A stretch of 64,000 nt of DNA from Glycomyces fuscus (GCA_002529455.1 NYMS01000012.1:1-64000); one strand, 5' to 3'. Shown: positions 1 through 8,740, numbered from the stretch's first letter. Notes: a model not told the origin generated them from the sequence alone. Program-made: numbers and translations.

Positions 1-761
1 TTTCTTTCCGGGGTCGCCATTGATTGTCGGGCCATGCTTATGTCAGGCCAAAGGGTGTCCGAAAATGTGCGAACAAAACAACGTTCTGGCACTGGTGGTG
101 CCATCGCCTGCCCTGCACCACGGGGGCCAGGGGCGCGGCCCGGGGCGTGGGGGCCCGCCTGCCGTTGGTGCCGACGTCGCAGAGCCCGACCACCCTCACC
201 CCCCGGGCGTTAGCCGCCCTCCGGCAGTCGCTCCCGCCTTTGGTGCCGCTTTCCGTCGGCCACCCTCACCCCCGCCCAACGCACACCGTTTTCCGCAGCC
301 TATTCCACTTCGCGGCAGCTGGCGCGTTTTCGTTGCCGCCAGCAACCCCCGGCGGGAATGGCGTAGGGAGGTGGCCTGTGGACGGCTCCTCCCTACCCCT
401 TGATCTATTGCCCTTATCGAGTGCCGGGTGTTTGAGGGCATGCCGAAACATCCGTGGGTGGGATCCCCCCTATTTCCAGGAAACCACCCCCACCCCACCC
501 CAGGACACCCCCGAACGCTCCCTGTGGAAAACCCGCCCCCCCGGAAAGCCGACCCCTTGTGCCCCCGGCACGGCGAAGCCCACCGGTGGACTCCTCCCAG
601 TACCGCGCCCACCGGGAGGCCACACCCGCCGCCCCACCGAGAAACCGCACCCGCGAAGGAGCCCGCCGCACCCCGCCCAGGGGACCACACCCACCCGGGG
701 CGCCCCGGCCGCGCGGCACGTCCCCGCCCGTGCCCGCCGGGGACCCGGCCGCCGCCCTCCC
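1..761. other. Left-edge region without a convincing gene
   Basis: No reading frame here has recognisable protein content, a good ribosome binding site or normal actinobacterial codon-position bias. The plus strand is strikingly C-rich between about 470 and 760, which keeps several frames open by chance. It lies downstream of the Rieske gene on the minus strand and may hold its 3' end and part of an upstream intergenic region cut by the window. A single TGTGGAAAA near 520 resembles a DnaA box but stands alone. Confidence 0.5.
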
Positions 762-1772
762 TCAGCCGGGCCAGCGGCCGGTGCTCCTGAGCAGGTACCG
801 GCGCTCCGCGTACTCCAGGTCGTCCCTCCACAGGCGCCGGGCGGCCATCCGCATCACCGGGCGCACCACCGCCCCCGCCACCCTGCGGGCCAGCAGGAAG
901 CCGGGCCGCTCCGAGCTGGCGACGGTCGCCTCGACCACCGCCGTGCGCGGTACGCCCCTGCCGTCCACGCCCAGCGGGGTCGCGTGCGTCTCCACCACGC
1001 TGCCCAGGCCCTCGCCCTCGATGATGCGCATGACCACCGTGCGCGGCTCGGGGCAGTGGAACTCCGCGCGCACCGGCACCCCCCACCGGCCCGCCACCCG
1101 GAAGCCCACGTCCACCACCATGCGGTCCGGGTCGGGATCGGCTCCCTTGGGCACCTCGGTCACCTTCAGCCCCACGAACGAGTAGGGGTGGAACCACGAG
1201 CCGTGCCAGGGGTCGAGCCGGTTGGCCACCACGTCCTCGGGTTCGCACCGCCCCGCCAGGCTCTCCACCGCCACCAGGCTCCCGGACAGCGCGGGGCGCT
1301 CGGGGACCACCGGCGCGTCCAGGGGCTCCTCCCCGCCCTCCCGGTCCAGGCGCACCCACACCAGCACGCCGTCGTCGTGCACCGGGTAGGGGTCCCACCC
1401 GGGGAAGCCCTCCTCCCCCAGCGACAGCCCGTGCCACCGGCACACCAGGCGCCCGGAGTCCACCGCGCCCCGGCACAGCGGCGCGCCCAGGTGGGGGCAG
1501 GCGCCCGGCCCCGCGTGCGCGGTCCCGTCCGGGGTGCGCCAGGCCACCAGCTCGGTCCCGGCCACGACCCGTCCGAACGGCCGGTCCGCGCGGACCTCGG
1601 TGCTCGCGGCCAGCACGAACCAGTTCCCCGACGGCCGGGCGAGCGCGCGCTTGAGCGCCGACCCGATGACGGCGGGCGAGCCCTCCCGCCAGCTCGGCTC
1701 CTGGGTGGTCCACGTGGTGGCGGGCATACGGCGCAGGGGGAGCCGCCGCGGTCGCGGGTCGGGCAGTGTCAC
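762..1772 (-). CDS. Rieske [2Fe-2S] protein of the carotenoid operon (DUF5914-like)
   Basis: A 336-residue protein with a Rieske domain in its N-terminal third: C92-P-H94 and C111-R-W-H114 are the four cluster ligands, in the usual CxH and CxxH boxes. The rest (about 150-336) resembles the DUF5914 domain seen in Rieske proteins of actinobacterial carotenoid clusters. Such proteins are presumed to act as oxygenase-type or electron-transfer enzymes on the carotenoid, but the reaction is not settled. The GTG start is supported by GGAGG six bases upstream. It follows crtB by 50 bp on the same strand, so it is very probably the last gene of the crt operon. Family assignment to DUF5914 is from memory of the pattern; the Rieske call is firm. 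Confidence 0.8.
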   Translation of the reverse strand: MTLPDPRPRRLPLRRMPATTWTTQEPSWREGSPAVIGSALKRALARPSGNWFVLAASTEVRADRPFGRVVAGTELVAWRTPDGTAHAGPGACPHLGAPLCRGAVDSGRLVCRWHGLSLGEEGFPGWDPYPVHDDGVLVWVRLDREGGEEPLDAPVVPERPALSGSLVAVESLAGRCEPEDVVANRLDPWHGSWFHPYSFVGLKVTEVPKGADPDPDRMVVDVGFRVAGRWGVPVRAEFHCPEPRTVVMRIIEGEGLGSVVETHATPLGVDGRGVPRTAVVEATVASSERPGFLLARRVAGAVVRPVMRMAARRLWRDDLEYAERRYLLRSTGRWPG

Positions 1773-1822
1773 CGGGGTCCTCCAGGTACGTCGGTCGAGG
1801 GGCAGAGGCGGACCGCGCGTCC

Positions 1823-2800
1823 TCAGCCGGTCCGGGAGCGCGGCACCCGGCCGCGAAGGGAGCGCGCGATCAGCGAGCGCGCGAGGGCGGGTACGGCGGC
1901 GGCGGCCTTACGGGCGTCCGAGACGCGGTGCCGGACGCTCCACACGTCGTAGTCGGCCGCGCGCACCTCGTCCAGGATCGCGCGGTAGAGCCGGAAGGCG
2001 GTGGCGACACACGGGCGCGCCACGGGGGAGAGCATCGCGATGCCCGGTTCGGCCCGCCGGTAGAAACCCTGGTTGACCTCCACCAGGTCGGCGAGGGCCT
2101 CCCGCACCCGCGGGTGCGACTCCCCGGCCTCCGCGCACCGCTCCAGCAGCTCGCGGTCCACACCGTGCGCGGCCAGGGCCTCCTGGGGCAGGTAGACGCG
2201 GCCGCGCCGCAGGTCCTCGGCCACGTCCCGCAGGAAGTTGGTCAGCTGGAAGGCCTCGCCCAGCGCGGCGGCGTGCGGGGCCGCCTCCTCGCGCGGGGCC
2301 ACCGTCCCCAGGACCGGCAGCACCTGGAGGCCGATCACCGCGGCCGAGCCGTACATGTACTCGCGCAGGTGCTCCAGGTCGCGGTAGCCGGTCACGGTCA
2401 GGTCCATGCGCATGGAGGCCATGAACGCGGTGAAGTAGGCGTGCGGCAGCGCGTACCGGCCCACCGTGTGCGCCAGGGCGGACAGCACCGGCGCCGCCTC
2501 GGGGTCCCGCGCGCGCTCCCCGCCCAGGGCCCGGGCCAGGTCGGCGTCGACGACGTCCAGGCGGGCGGCCTGGTCCGCCACCGTGGTGCCCGGCGGCGGC
2601 TCGTCGACGATGTCGTCCACCCACCGCGCGAAGCCGTACAGCGCGTGCACCCCGGGCCGGTGCTCGGGCGGCAGCACCCGGGTGGCCGTGTAGTAGGTGC
2701 GCCCGTGGCGGGCGTGCAGGGCCCGGCACCTGAGGTAGGCCTCCCGCAGCGGTTCGCCGGTGATCCCGGCGGCGTCCAGTTCCGCGGACCCCGCGCTCAT
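1823..2800 (-). CDS. crtB: Phytoene synthase
   Basis: A 325-residue squalene/phytoene synthase-family protein that condenses two geranylgeranyl diphosphates head-to-head into phytoene. Seen in the sequence: the first aspartate-rich motif in YGFARWVDDIVDE (about residues 55-67) and the second in FQLTNFLRDVAEDLRRGRVYLP (roughly 186-207), both family signatures. The start was placed at the ATG that overlaps the crtI stop codon as ATGA, giving the usual family length; the open frame continues upstream inside crtI but that part is antisense-free shadow sequence. Translational coupling with crtI is likely. Second-last gene of the crtE-crtI-crtB-Rieske operon. Confidence 0.95.
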   Translation of the reverse strand: MSAGSAELDAAGITGEPLREAYLRCRALHARHGRTYYTATRVLPPEHRPGVHALYGFARWVDDIVDEPPPGTTVADQAARLDVVDADLARALGGERARDPEAAPVLSALAHTVGRYALPHAYFTAFMASMRMDLTVTGYRDLEHLREYMYGSAAVIGLQVLPVLGTVAPREEAAPHAAALGEAFQLTNFLRDVAEDLRRGRVYLPQEALAAHGVDRELLERCAEAGESHPRVREALADLVEVNQGFYRRAEPGIAMLSPVARPCVATAFRLYRAILDEVRAADYDVWSVRHRVSDARKAAAAVPALARSLIARSLRGRVPRSRTG

Positions 2801-4329
2801 CGGCCTCCCCCCGTCCTGCGGACCACCTCGGCCGCGGCGAGCTTGCCCGAGATCAGCACGGTCGGCAGGCCGACCCCCGGTGTGGTCCCGCACCCGGCCA
2901 GGACGGCGTTGGCGGTGCCGGGGACGGTGTTGCGCGGACGGAACGGCCCGGTCTGGGCGAAGGTGTGCGACAGGGAGAACGGCGTGCCGTGCGCGAGCCC
3001 CTGCCGCGCCCAGTCCGCCGGGGTGACCAGGCGCTCGGTCCGCACGGAGGAGTCCAGCCCGTGCAGCCCGCGTTCCTCCAGCACTCCGACCAGGTGGTCC
3101 CGGTAGCGCGGCCCCTCCCGGTCCCAGTCGATGCGGCCCGCGGCCAGGTTGGGCGCCGGGGCGAGCACGTACAGCAGGTGGCGCCCCTCGGGGGCCAGCG
3201 ACGGGTCGGTGAGGGTGGGCTGGGTGACCAGCAGGGAGGGGTCGCTCATGGTGCGGCCCTCGCGGATGATCTCGGTGAAGGTGCGCTTCCACGCGGCGCC
3301 GAAGGAGATGGTGTGGTGTCCCAGCCGCTCCCAGGTGCGGTCGGTGCCCAGGTGCAGCACGACCGCCGAGGGCGAGTAGCGCGCGGCGACGGGGCGCCGG
3401 GGCGTGTGGCCGAGCAGCCGGTGGGCGGCGGGCAGGTCCGCGGTGAGCACCACCTGGTCGCAGGCCAGGCGCTCCCCGTCCCCGGTCACGACGGCGGTGA
3501 CGCGGTCGCCCGCGCGCTCCAGCCGGACGACCTCCTGCCCGTAGCGGACGGTCCCCCCGGCCTTGGCGACCGCTCCGGCGAGCGCGTCGCCCAGGGCGCG
3601 CATCCCGCCCCGGGGGAAGTACACCCCGGCGACGGTGTCCATGTAGGCGATGACGGCGTAGGCGGCCAGGGCGCTCTCCGGCGCCACCCCCGCGTACAGC
3701 GACTGGAAGGAGAAGATCCGGCGCAGCCGCTCGTCGCGCACGTGGCGGCCGACCGCCGGGGCCAGCCTGCCGAAGCCCCCCATCGCGGCGAGCCGGAACA
3801 GGTCGGGGCGGACCAGGTCCAGCGGGGAGCGGAACCGGGCGTCGATGAACGAGCGCATCTCCACCCGGTACAGCCGGGTGAGCCAGTCGCGCAGTCGCAG
3901 GTAGCCGTCGGCCTCTTGCTGCCCGGCCACCCGGGCGACCTCGGCGGCCATCGCCTCGCGCTCGGTGTGCACGTCGATCACCGAGCCGTCGGCGAAGGAG
4001 GCGCGGTAGGCGGGGCTCAGCGGCACCAGGTCCAGCCGGTCGGCCGCGGTCTCGCCGACCGCGCCCAGGGCCTCGTCCAGGAGTTCGGGCATGGTGAGCA
4101 CGGTGGGGCCGGTGTCGATCTGGAAGCCGTCCAGGTCGAGGCGGCCCGCGCGCCCGCCCGGGTGCGGTTCGCGCTCGACCACGGTGACCTCGCGTCCCGC
4201 GCCCAGCAGGTGCAGGGCGCAGGCCAGGCCGGACAGTCCGGCGCCCACGACGACCACGGGCCCGCGTCCGCGCGGGCCGGGTCCGGTCCGGGGCGAGGCC
4301 GCCGACGGCTCAGGGGTGTCCTCGGGCAC
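2797..4329 (-). CDS. crtI: Phytoene desaturase
   Basis: A CrtI-type FAD-dependent desaturase converting phytoene to lycopene or a related polyene. The dinucleotide-binding motif VVVVGAGLSGLACALHLL lies near the N terminus and the C-terminal family signature GCGTTPGVGLPTVLISGK near the end. The chosen GTG start at 4329 has GAGAGGAG seven bases upstream; an in-frame GTG at 4380 overlaps the crtE stop by four bases and would add 17 residues. Length (510 or 527) is normal for CrtI. Overlaps crtB by four bases at its 3' end, so the crt genes are tightly coupled. Confidence 0.93.
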   Translation of the reverse strand: MPEDTPEPSAASPRTGPGPRGRGPVVVVGAGLSGLACALHLLGAGREVTVVEREPHPGGRAGRLDLDGFQIDTGPTVLTMPELLDEALGAVGETAADRLDLVPLSPAYRASFADGSVIDVHTEREAMAAEVARVAGQQEADGYLRLRDWLTRLYRVEMRSFIDARFRSPLDLVRPDLFRLAAMGGFGRLAPAVGRHVRDERLRRIFSFQSLYAGVAPESALAAYAVIAYMDTVAGVYFPRGGMRALGDALAGAVAKAGGTVRYGQEVVRLERAGDRVTAVVTGDGERLACDQVVLTADLPAAHRLLGHTPRRPVAARYSPSAVVLHLGTDRTWERLGHHTISFGAAWKRTFTEIIREGRTMSDPSLLVTQPTLTDPSLAPEGRHLLYVLAPAPNLAAGRIDWDREGPRYRDHLVGVLEERGLHGLDSSVRTERLVTPADWARQGLAHGTPFSLSHTFAQTGPFRPRNTVPGTANAVLAGCGTTPGVGLPTVLISGKLAAAEVVRRTGGGR

Positions 4330-4376
4330 GGTGGTGCTCCTCTCCGGTACGGCGGATCCCTTCCCCGCCAGACGGC

Positions 4377-5519
4377 TCACACACGGTCACGCGCGATCCG
4401 GGAGGCCAGGCCGCGCAGGCCCTCCAGCACGTGCGCGGGCGCGTCGAGCCCCTCCAGGCGCGCCTGCCCCTGTTCGGCGAGCTCACGGCACCGGGCTCCG
4501 ACCAGGTCGCGGGCGCCGAGGCGGTCCAGGGTCTCGGCGGCCTCGGCGGGGTCCACGTCCGCGCCGGGAAGGCCGATCCGGTCGAGCACCCGCAGCGCGG
4601 CCTCGTCCCCGCGCTCGCGCGCCAGGCGGGTGCCGGTCACGAGCAGCAGGGTGCACTTGCCCTCGCGGATGTCCTCACCCACGGGTTTGCCGGTCCGGGA
4701 GCTGTCGCCGTAGACGCCGAGCAGGTCGTCCCTGAGCTGGAAGGCGGTGCCCACGTCCCTGCCGTAGCCGCGCAGGGCCCGCACCGTCGCCGGGTCGGCC
4801 CCGGCCATCGCCGCGCCCAGGTGCAGGGGGCGCTCGACGCTGTAGGAGGCCGTCTTGAGCAGGTCCACGCGCAGGGCGGCCTCCTCCGAACGGTCCCGGC
4901 GCGCCTGGGCGCGTACGTCGAGGAACTGCCCGGCCATGATCTCGGTGCGCAGGTCCCGCCACACCGCCCGCGCCCGGACGGGCTCGGGCACGCCCGGCAG
5001 GGCCTCGTTGAGCATGTCGTCGGCCCAGACCAGGGCCAGGTCGCCCACGAGGACGGCCAGGGCCTCCCCGTACCGGCGGGACTCGCCGACGTGGCCGCCG
5101 CGCTCGTGTTCGAGGATGTGCGCGGCGTGCACCGAGGGCCGGCCCCGGCGGATCGGCGATCCGTCCATGACGTCGTCGTGGACGAGCGCGCAGGTCTGGA
5201 CGAGTTCGAGCGCGGCGCAGGCCTGGCGGGCGGCGCGGGCGGTCTCTCCCGAGGAGGTGCCTCCGCCCGCGACCCACCCCCACCAGGCGAGCAGGGGCCG
5301 CATCCGCTTGCCGCCGTCCAGGGTGAAGCGGACGGTCGTCCCGGCCAGGTCCCGGCCGAACTCTCCGTCGACGTCCTCCGAGTCGCTGAGCCTGCGCTCC
5401 AGGTAGTCCTTGAGTGACTCCTCCAGGGCCGCGCGCTCGTCGGCGGACCCGGCGCCCCGCGGGCGCGGATGCCTGTGGGTGTTCAGGATGGGATTGACGG
5501 TGTCCTCCCCGGGTAGCAT
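4377..5519 (-). CDS. crtE: Geranylgeranyl diphosphate synthase (polyprenyl synthetase)
   Basis: A 380-residue trans-isoprenyl diphosphate synthase. The first aspartate-rich motif is DDVMD (residues 115-119) followed by the substrate-binding RRGRPS, and the second is in QLRDDLLG (about 261-268). GGKRMRP near residue 70 is the diphosphate-binding lysine/arginine segment. Being first in an operon with crtI and crtB, it most likely supplies GGPP for carotenoids, although product chain length cannot be read from the sequence. The ATG start at 5519 has no strong ribosome binding site; translation may be leaderless or the start slightly different. Divergent from a MarR regulator with 179 bp between. 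Confidence 0.9.
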   Translation of the reverse strand: MLPGEDTVNPILNTHRHPRPRGAGSADERAALEESLKDYLERRLSDSEDVDGEFGRDLAGTTVRFTLDGGKRMRPLLAWWGWVAGGGTSSGETARAARQACAALELVQTCALVHDDVMDGSPIRRGRPSVHAAHILEHERGGHVGESRRYGEALAVLVGDLALVWADDMLNEALPGVPEPVRARAVWRDLRTEIMAGQFLDVRAQARRDRSEEAALRVDLLKTASYSVERPLHLGAAMAGADPATVRALRGYGRDVGTAFQLRDDLLGVYGDSSRTGKPVGEDIREGKCTLLLVTGTRLARERGDEAALRVLDRIGLPGADVDPAEAAETLDRLGARDLVGARCRELAEQGQARLEGLDAPAHVLEGLRGLASRIARDRV

Positions 5520-5534
5520 CCGGACAATGCGACT

Positions 5535-5559
5535 CGGTTTCCATGAATCTTGGTAACCG
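5535..5559. promoter_or_regulatory. Inverted repeat in the crtE/marR divergent promoter region
   Basis: CGGTTTCC and GGTAACCG form 8-base arms with one mismatch around a 9-base spacer. The site is 16 bp upstream of the crtE start and inside the divergent control region, a position suited to a MarR-family operator that would repress the crt operon. Binding is inferred. Confidence 0.45.
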
Positions 5560-5698
5560 AACTACTTCCCCATCTGTGAGGGTCGAACCCTCCGCCGGTG
5601 ACGGGGGTGCGCCTGCCGGAGAGGGTGCGCGCGTCCCGGTGGCGCTTAGACTTCCAGGAACGGCCGGAGCCACCGGCCACGAACGCGAGAGAGGAACC

Positions 5699-6220
5699 AT
5701 GGACACCGCGTCGGCCGCATCCTCTCCCCCCGACTTCGGAGGATCCGGGACGGCGGATCCCGAGGCCAGGTCGCGGGCCGAACTCTACGACGCGTTGCAG
5801 ACCGACGGACAGCGACTCGCCGTACGGCTCATCCGTCTGCTGCACCGGATGGCGGAACGGTCGGGGATGAACCCGACCGACTTCCAGTGCTACACCCTGC
5901 TGCGCGTGGGCGGCTCCATGACACCGGGCGAGATCGCCGACAGCCTGTGCCTGTCCACCGGTTCGGTGACCGGGGTGATCGACCGCCTGGAGGCGCACGG
6001 CCTGGCCGAGCGCACCCGCCACCCCGAGGACCGGCGCAAGGTCGCCGTCCGGCTGACCGACGACGCCGCGCACGCCGGCGCCTCCACGGCGCCCGGGATG
6101 CGCGAGGCCATGACGGCCGCGCACGCCGACTACTCGCTGGAGGAGCTGGCCACGATCACGGACTGGCTGGCCCGGATCGGCACCACCCTGGACCGGCTGT
6201 CCGCGAAGCCGGAGCAGTGA
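5699..6220 (+). CDS. MarR-family regulator, probable carotenoid repressor
   Basis: A 173-residue winged-helix regulator. The central stretch MTPGEIADSLCLSTGSVTGVIDRLEAHGLAER is the MarR helix-turn-helix, followed by the wing with the conserved DxRRK (PEDRRKVAVRLT). The ATG at 5699 follows GAGAGGAACC, a good ribosome binding site; the open frame further upstream is not needed. It is divergent from crtE. In Corynebacterium glutamicum the MarR protein CrtR sits in the same arrangement, represses the crt operon and is released by GGPP; the same role is inferred here. Confidence 0.85.
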   Translation: MDTASAASSPPDFGGSGTADPEARSRAELYDALQTDGQRLAVRLIRLLHRMAERSGMNPTDFQCYTLLRVGGSMTPGEIADSLCLSTGSVTGVIDRLEAHGLAERTRHPEDRRKVAVRLTDDAAHAGASTAPGMREAMTAAHADYSLEELATITDWLARIGTTLDRLSAKPEQ

Positions 6221-6368
6221 GGCCGCGGAGGGGCACGGCCGGAGCGGCGGCGGTGGGCTTCGCCCCGGTTCGCGGGGGCGCGTGCCCCCGTGTGTCCAGA
6301 TAGGGCCTATGGCACCTCAAAGGATATTTCGCCACTCTTAGGCCAACACTCCACAGTTGTGCGGTTGC

Positions 6369-6397
6369 TTCACGAAACGGCTCCCGGCACCTACCAT
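6369..6397 (+). promoter_or_regulatory. Possible promoter of the BCCT transporter
   Basis: TTCACG (6369-6374) and TACCAT (6392-6397) are separated by 17 bases, in a locally less GC-rich stretch upstream of the transporter. Only a moderate match to the vegetative consensus. Confidence 0.35.
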
Positions 6398-6403
6398 CCC
6401 ACG

Positions 6404-6437
6404 GGACATGTCCGTGGGCCGGTGCCCTTACCGGCCC
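6404..6437 (+). promoter_or_regulatory. Palindrome plus hairpin in the transporter leader
   Basis: A perfect 10-base palindrome GGACATGTCC (6404-6413) lies just after the proposed -10. It is followed at once by a perfect hairpin, GGGCCGGT (6416-6423) and ACCGGCCC (6430-6437) with a 6-base loop. Together they could be an operator and a leader structure controlling osmolyte uptake; function is inferred. Confidence 0.4.
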
Positions 6438-6490
6438 GTCATCCCCCCGACCTGGGGTATGAGACCCTCCGGGGCTGGGAAGGAGCCACC

Positions 6491-8149
6491 ATCTCATCCC
6501 TACGCGAGTACATCCGAGAACACACCAACCCCACGGTCTTCGGGGTTTCCGGGATCGTGATCCTCGCCTTCGTCGTCGTCGGCATCGTCGCCACCGAGCC
6601 GATGCTGAACGCGGCCACCGCCACGCGCGACTGGATCGGGGAGAAGCTGGGCTGGATCTACGTCCTGTCCACCACCTTCTTCCTCGGGCTGGCGGTCTTC
6701 CTCATGCTCAGCCGGTTCGGAAAGATCCGGCTGGGCCCCGCGGACTCCCGGCCCGAGTTCGGGACGCTGGCCTGGTTCGCCATGCTGTTCACCACCGGCA
6801 TGGGTATCGGCCTGGTGTTCTGGGGAGTGTCGGAGCCCATCCACCACCTGACCTCACCGCGCTCGGCCGAGTTCGTCACGCCGGAGGGCGAACCGCCCCT
6901 GCCCGAGGCGGCGGGTGAGGCCCTGGCCCTGAGCTACTTCCACTGGAGCTTCCACCCCTGGGCCATCTACATCGCGCTCGGCCTGTCGCTGGGCTACTTC
7001 GCCTTCCGCAAGGGACTCCCCCTGCGCCCCGCGTCGGCGCTCTACCCCCTCCTGGGCGACCGGGCCTTCGGCTGGCCGGGCAACATCGTGGACATCCTCG
7101 CCATCTTCGGCACGATCTTCGGCCTGGCCACCTCCCTGGGCCTGGGCACGCTCCAGATCAACGGCGGCCTCAACCACGTCTTCGGCATCCCGTCGAACGC
7201 CACCGTGCAGGCGGCCATCATCATCCTGATCACCGCGGTCGCCCTCGTCAGCGTGCTCTCGGGCATCGACAAGGGCATCCGCCGCCTGTCGATGATCAAC
7301 CTGTGGCTGGCCTTCCTGCTGCTGGTGGTCGTCTTCACCCTGGGCCCGAAGCTGTGGATCGCCAGCATCATGACCACGGGCGCGGGCGAGTACCTGGGCA
7401 ACATCGTCGAGTGGAGCCTGGCCTTCCCGAGCCCGCTCATCGACGAGACGGCCGCGTCCTGGACCACCGCGTGGCCCATCTTCTACTGGGGCTGGTGGAT
7501 CTCCTGGGCACCGTTCGTGGGCATCTTCCTGGCCCGGATCTCCTACGGCCGCACCATCCGCGAGTTCGTCATCGGGGCGCTGTTCGCCCCCGTCGCCGTG
7601 TCCATCCTGTGGTTCGGGGTGTTCGGCGGCTCCGGCCTGTACTACGAGCTGTTCGGCGACGCCGGCCTGAGCGCGCTGAGCGAGGAGGACCGGTCCTTCC
7701 GCCTGCTGGAGCTGCTGCCCGGGGGGCCGCTCGTCGGCGGCGTCATCTCCGTCCTGCTGATCATCGTGGTGGCGGTCTTCTTCATCACCTCCTCCGACTC
7801 CGGCTCCCTCGTGGTGGACACGCTCGCCAGCGGCGGGAGCCTCAAGCCGGTCAAGGCCCACCGCGCCTTCTGGGCCGTCAGCGAGGGCGCGGTCACCCTG
7901 ATCCTGCTCGTGCTGGGCGGGGAGAACGCGCTGTCGGCGCTCCAGGCCGCGTCCGTGGTCACCGGCCTGCCCTTCGCGATCATCCTGATCCTGATGGTGT
8001 GGGGCCTGCTCAAGGCCCTGTCGGAGGAACCCAGGCCCGGGGGTCCGAGGGAGCAGCGCGCCGAGGACCGCCGGCCCGACCCCGTCCCGGAGAAGCGGGC
8101 CGAGGACCGCCGGCCGGGCCGCGCCCCGGAGAAGCGGGCACACGACTAG
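6491..8149 (+). CDS. BCCT-family betaine/choline/carnitine transporter
   Basis: A 552-residue, about 12-segment membrane transporter importing compatible solutes such as glycine betaine. The family signature around the substrate-binding tryptophan prism is present as WGWWISWAPFVGIFLARIS, and GMGIGLVFWGVSEP matches the conserved TM3 glycine stretch. The first hydrophobic segment begins only about 15 residues after the codon at 6491. There AGGAG (6481-6485) sits five bases before ATC, while no ATG, GTG or TTG is well placed, so ATC is proposed as the start; the frame stays open back to an ATG at 6290 without a ribosome binding site. The tail is hydrophilic with a repeated RAEDRRP unit. The stop codon lies inside the inverted-repeat element that follows. 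Confidence 0.85.
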   Translation: MSSLREYIREHTNPTVFGVSGIVILAFVVVGIVATEPMLNAATATRDWIGEKLGWIYVLSTTFFLGLAVFLMLSRFGKIRLGPADSRPEFGTLAWFAMLFTTGMGIGLVFWGVSEPIHHLTSPRSAEFVTPEGEPPLPEAAGEALALSYFHWSFHPWAIYIALGLSLGYFAFRKGLPLRPASALYPLLGDRAFGWPGNIVDILAIFGTIFGLATSLGLGTLQINGGLNHVFGIPSNATVQAAIIILITAVALVSVLSGIDKGIRRLSMINLWLAFLLLVVVFTLGPKLWIASIMTTGAGEYLGNIVEWSLAFPSPLIDETAASWTTAWPIFYWGWWISWAPFVGIFLARISYGRTIREFVIGALFAPVAVSILWFGVFGGSGLYYELFGDAGLSALSEEDRSFRLLELLPGGPLVGGVISVLLIIVVAVFFITSSDSGSLVVDTLASGGSLKPVKAHRAFWAVSEGAVTLILLVLGGENALSALQAASVVTGLPFAIILILMVWGLLKALSEEPRPGGPREQRAEDRRPDPVPEKRAEDRRPGRAPEKRAHD

Positions 8150-8211
8150 GGGGTGTCCGGTGGACGCCGCCCACAGCGCGGCGGGGTAGGTGTCCACCGG
8201 ACAAGCCCTAG
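8146..8211. mobile_element. Tiny inverted-repeat element flanked by CTAG (MITE-like), may act as terminator
   Basis: Two 16-base ends, 8150-8165 and 8192-8207, are inverted repeats matching at 14 of 16 positions, with a perfect 12-base core (8154-8165 against 8192-8203). Both ends are bordered by CTAG (8146-8149 and 8208-8211), which looks like a 4-bp target duplication of the kind IS5-type elements make. The interior is only 26 bases. The left CTAG supplies the stop codon of the transporter gene. The same structure would fold into a strong hairpin and could end transcription between the transporter and hsp20. Confidence 0.55.
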
Positions 8212-8241
8212 TTCCCGTCAACACGACGAAAGGAGGCGGCC

Positions 8242-8715
8242 GTGGCGCCGAAGAGGTTCCAGAACCCCTTCCACGGTGTGGTGGACATGATCACCGAGAT
8301 GAACCGCATCTCCGACAGCATGTCCTCGATGGAGACCGGCAACGCCGGTGAGCGCGAGCGCGGGCACGCCGACGCGTGGAGCCCGCCCACCGACATCCTC
8401 GCCCGGGGCAACGACCTGGTCATCCGCTGCGAGGTCCCCGGCGTCCAGGAGCAGGACGTGGCCGTGAGCCTCAACAACGGGATCCTCACCATCAGCGGCG
8501 AGCGCCGCCGGGACGGGGACGACGTCGTCTACTACTCCTCCGAGCGGTTCATGGGCACGTTCCGCCGGGAGATCAGCCTCCCCGAGGCGGTGGACGAGGA
8601 GGACATCGAGGCCAGCTACGGCGAGGGGCTGTTGGAGGTGGTGGTGCACGGCGCCGCCAACGCCCGCGGTCCCCGGAACATCACCGTCCGCAAGCGGTCG
8701 CCGAAGAGGTCCTAG
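8242..8715 (+). CDS. Hsp20/alpha-crystallin small heat-shock protein
   Basis: A 157-residue small chaperone. The alpha-crystallin domain spans about residues 45-145: PPTDILARGNDLVIRCEVPG opens it and SYGEGLLEVVV is the conserved L-E-V closing strand; ITVRK resembles the C-terminal I-x-V extension motif. The GTG start follows AAAGGAGG four bases upstream, a very strong ribosome binding site. Acts in the cytoplasm as an ATP-independent holdase. It is a single-gene unit between a hairpin upstream and a terminator downstream; no HAIR/HspR site was recognised upstream. Confidence 0.92.
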   Translation: MAPKRFQNPFHGVVDMITEMNRISDSMSSMETGNAGERERGHADAWSPPTDILARGNDLVIRCEVPGVQEQDVAVSLNNGILTISGERRRDGDDVVYYSSERFMGTFRREISLPEAVDEEDIEASYGEGLLEVVVHGAANARGPRNITVRKRSPKRS

Positions 8716-8740
8716 ACGCCTTCGGCAGGGCAGGGCAGGG

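Noticed and set aside
510-530. DnaA-box-like TGTGGAAAA as a sign of an origin
   Set aside because: A single copy; no cluster of boxes and no dnaA or dnaN gene.
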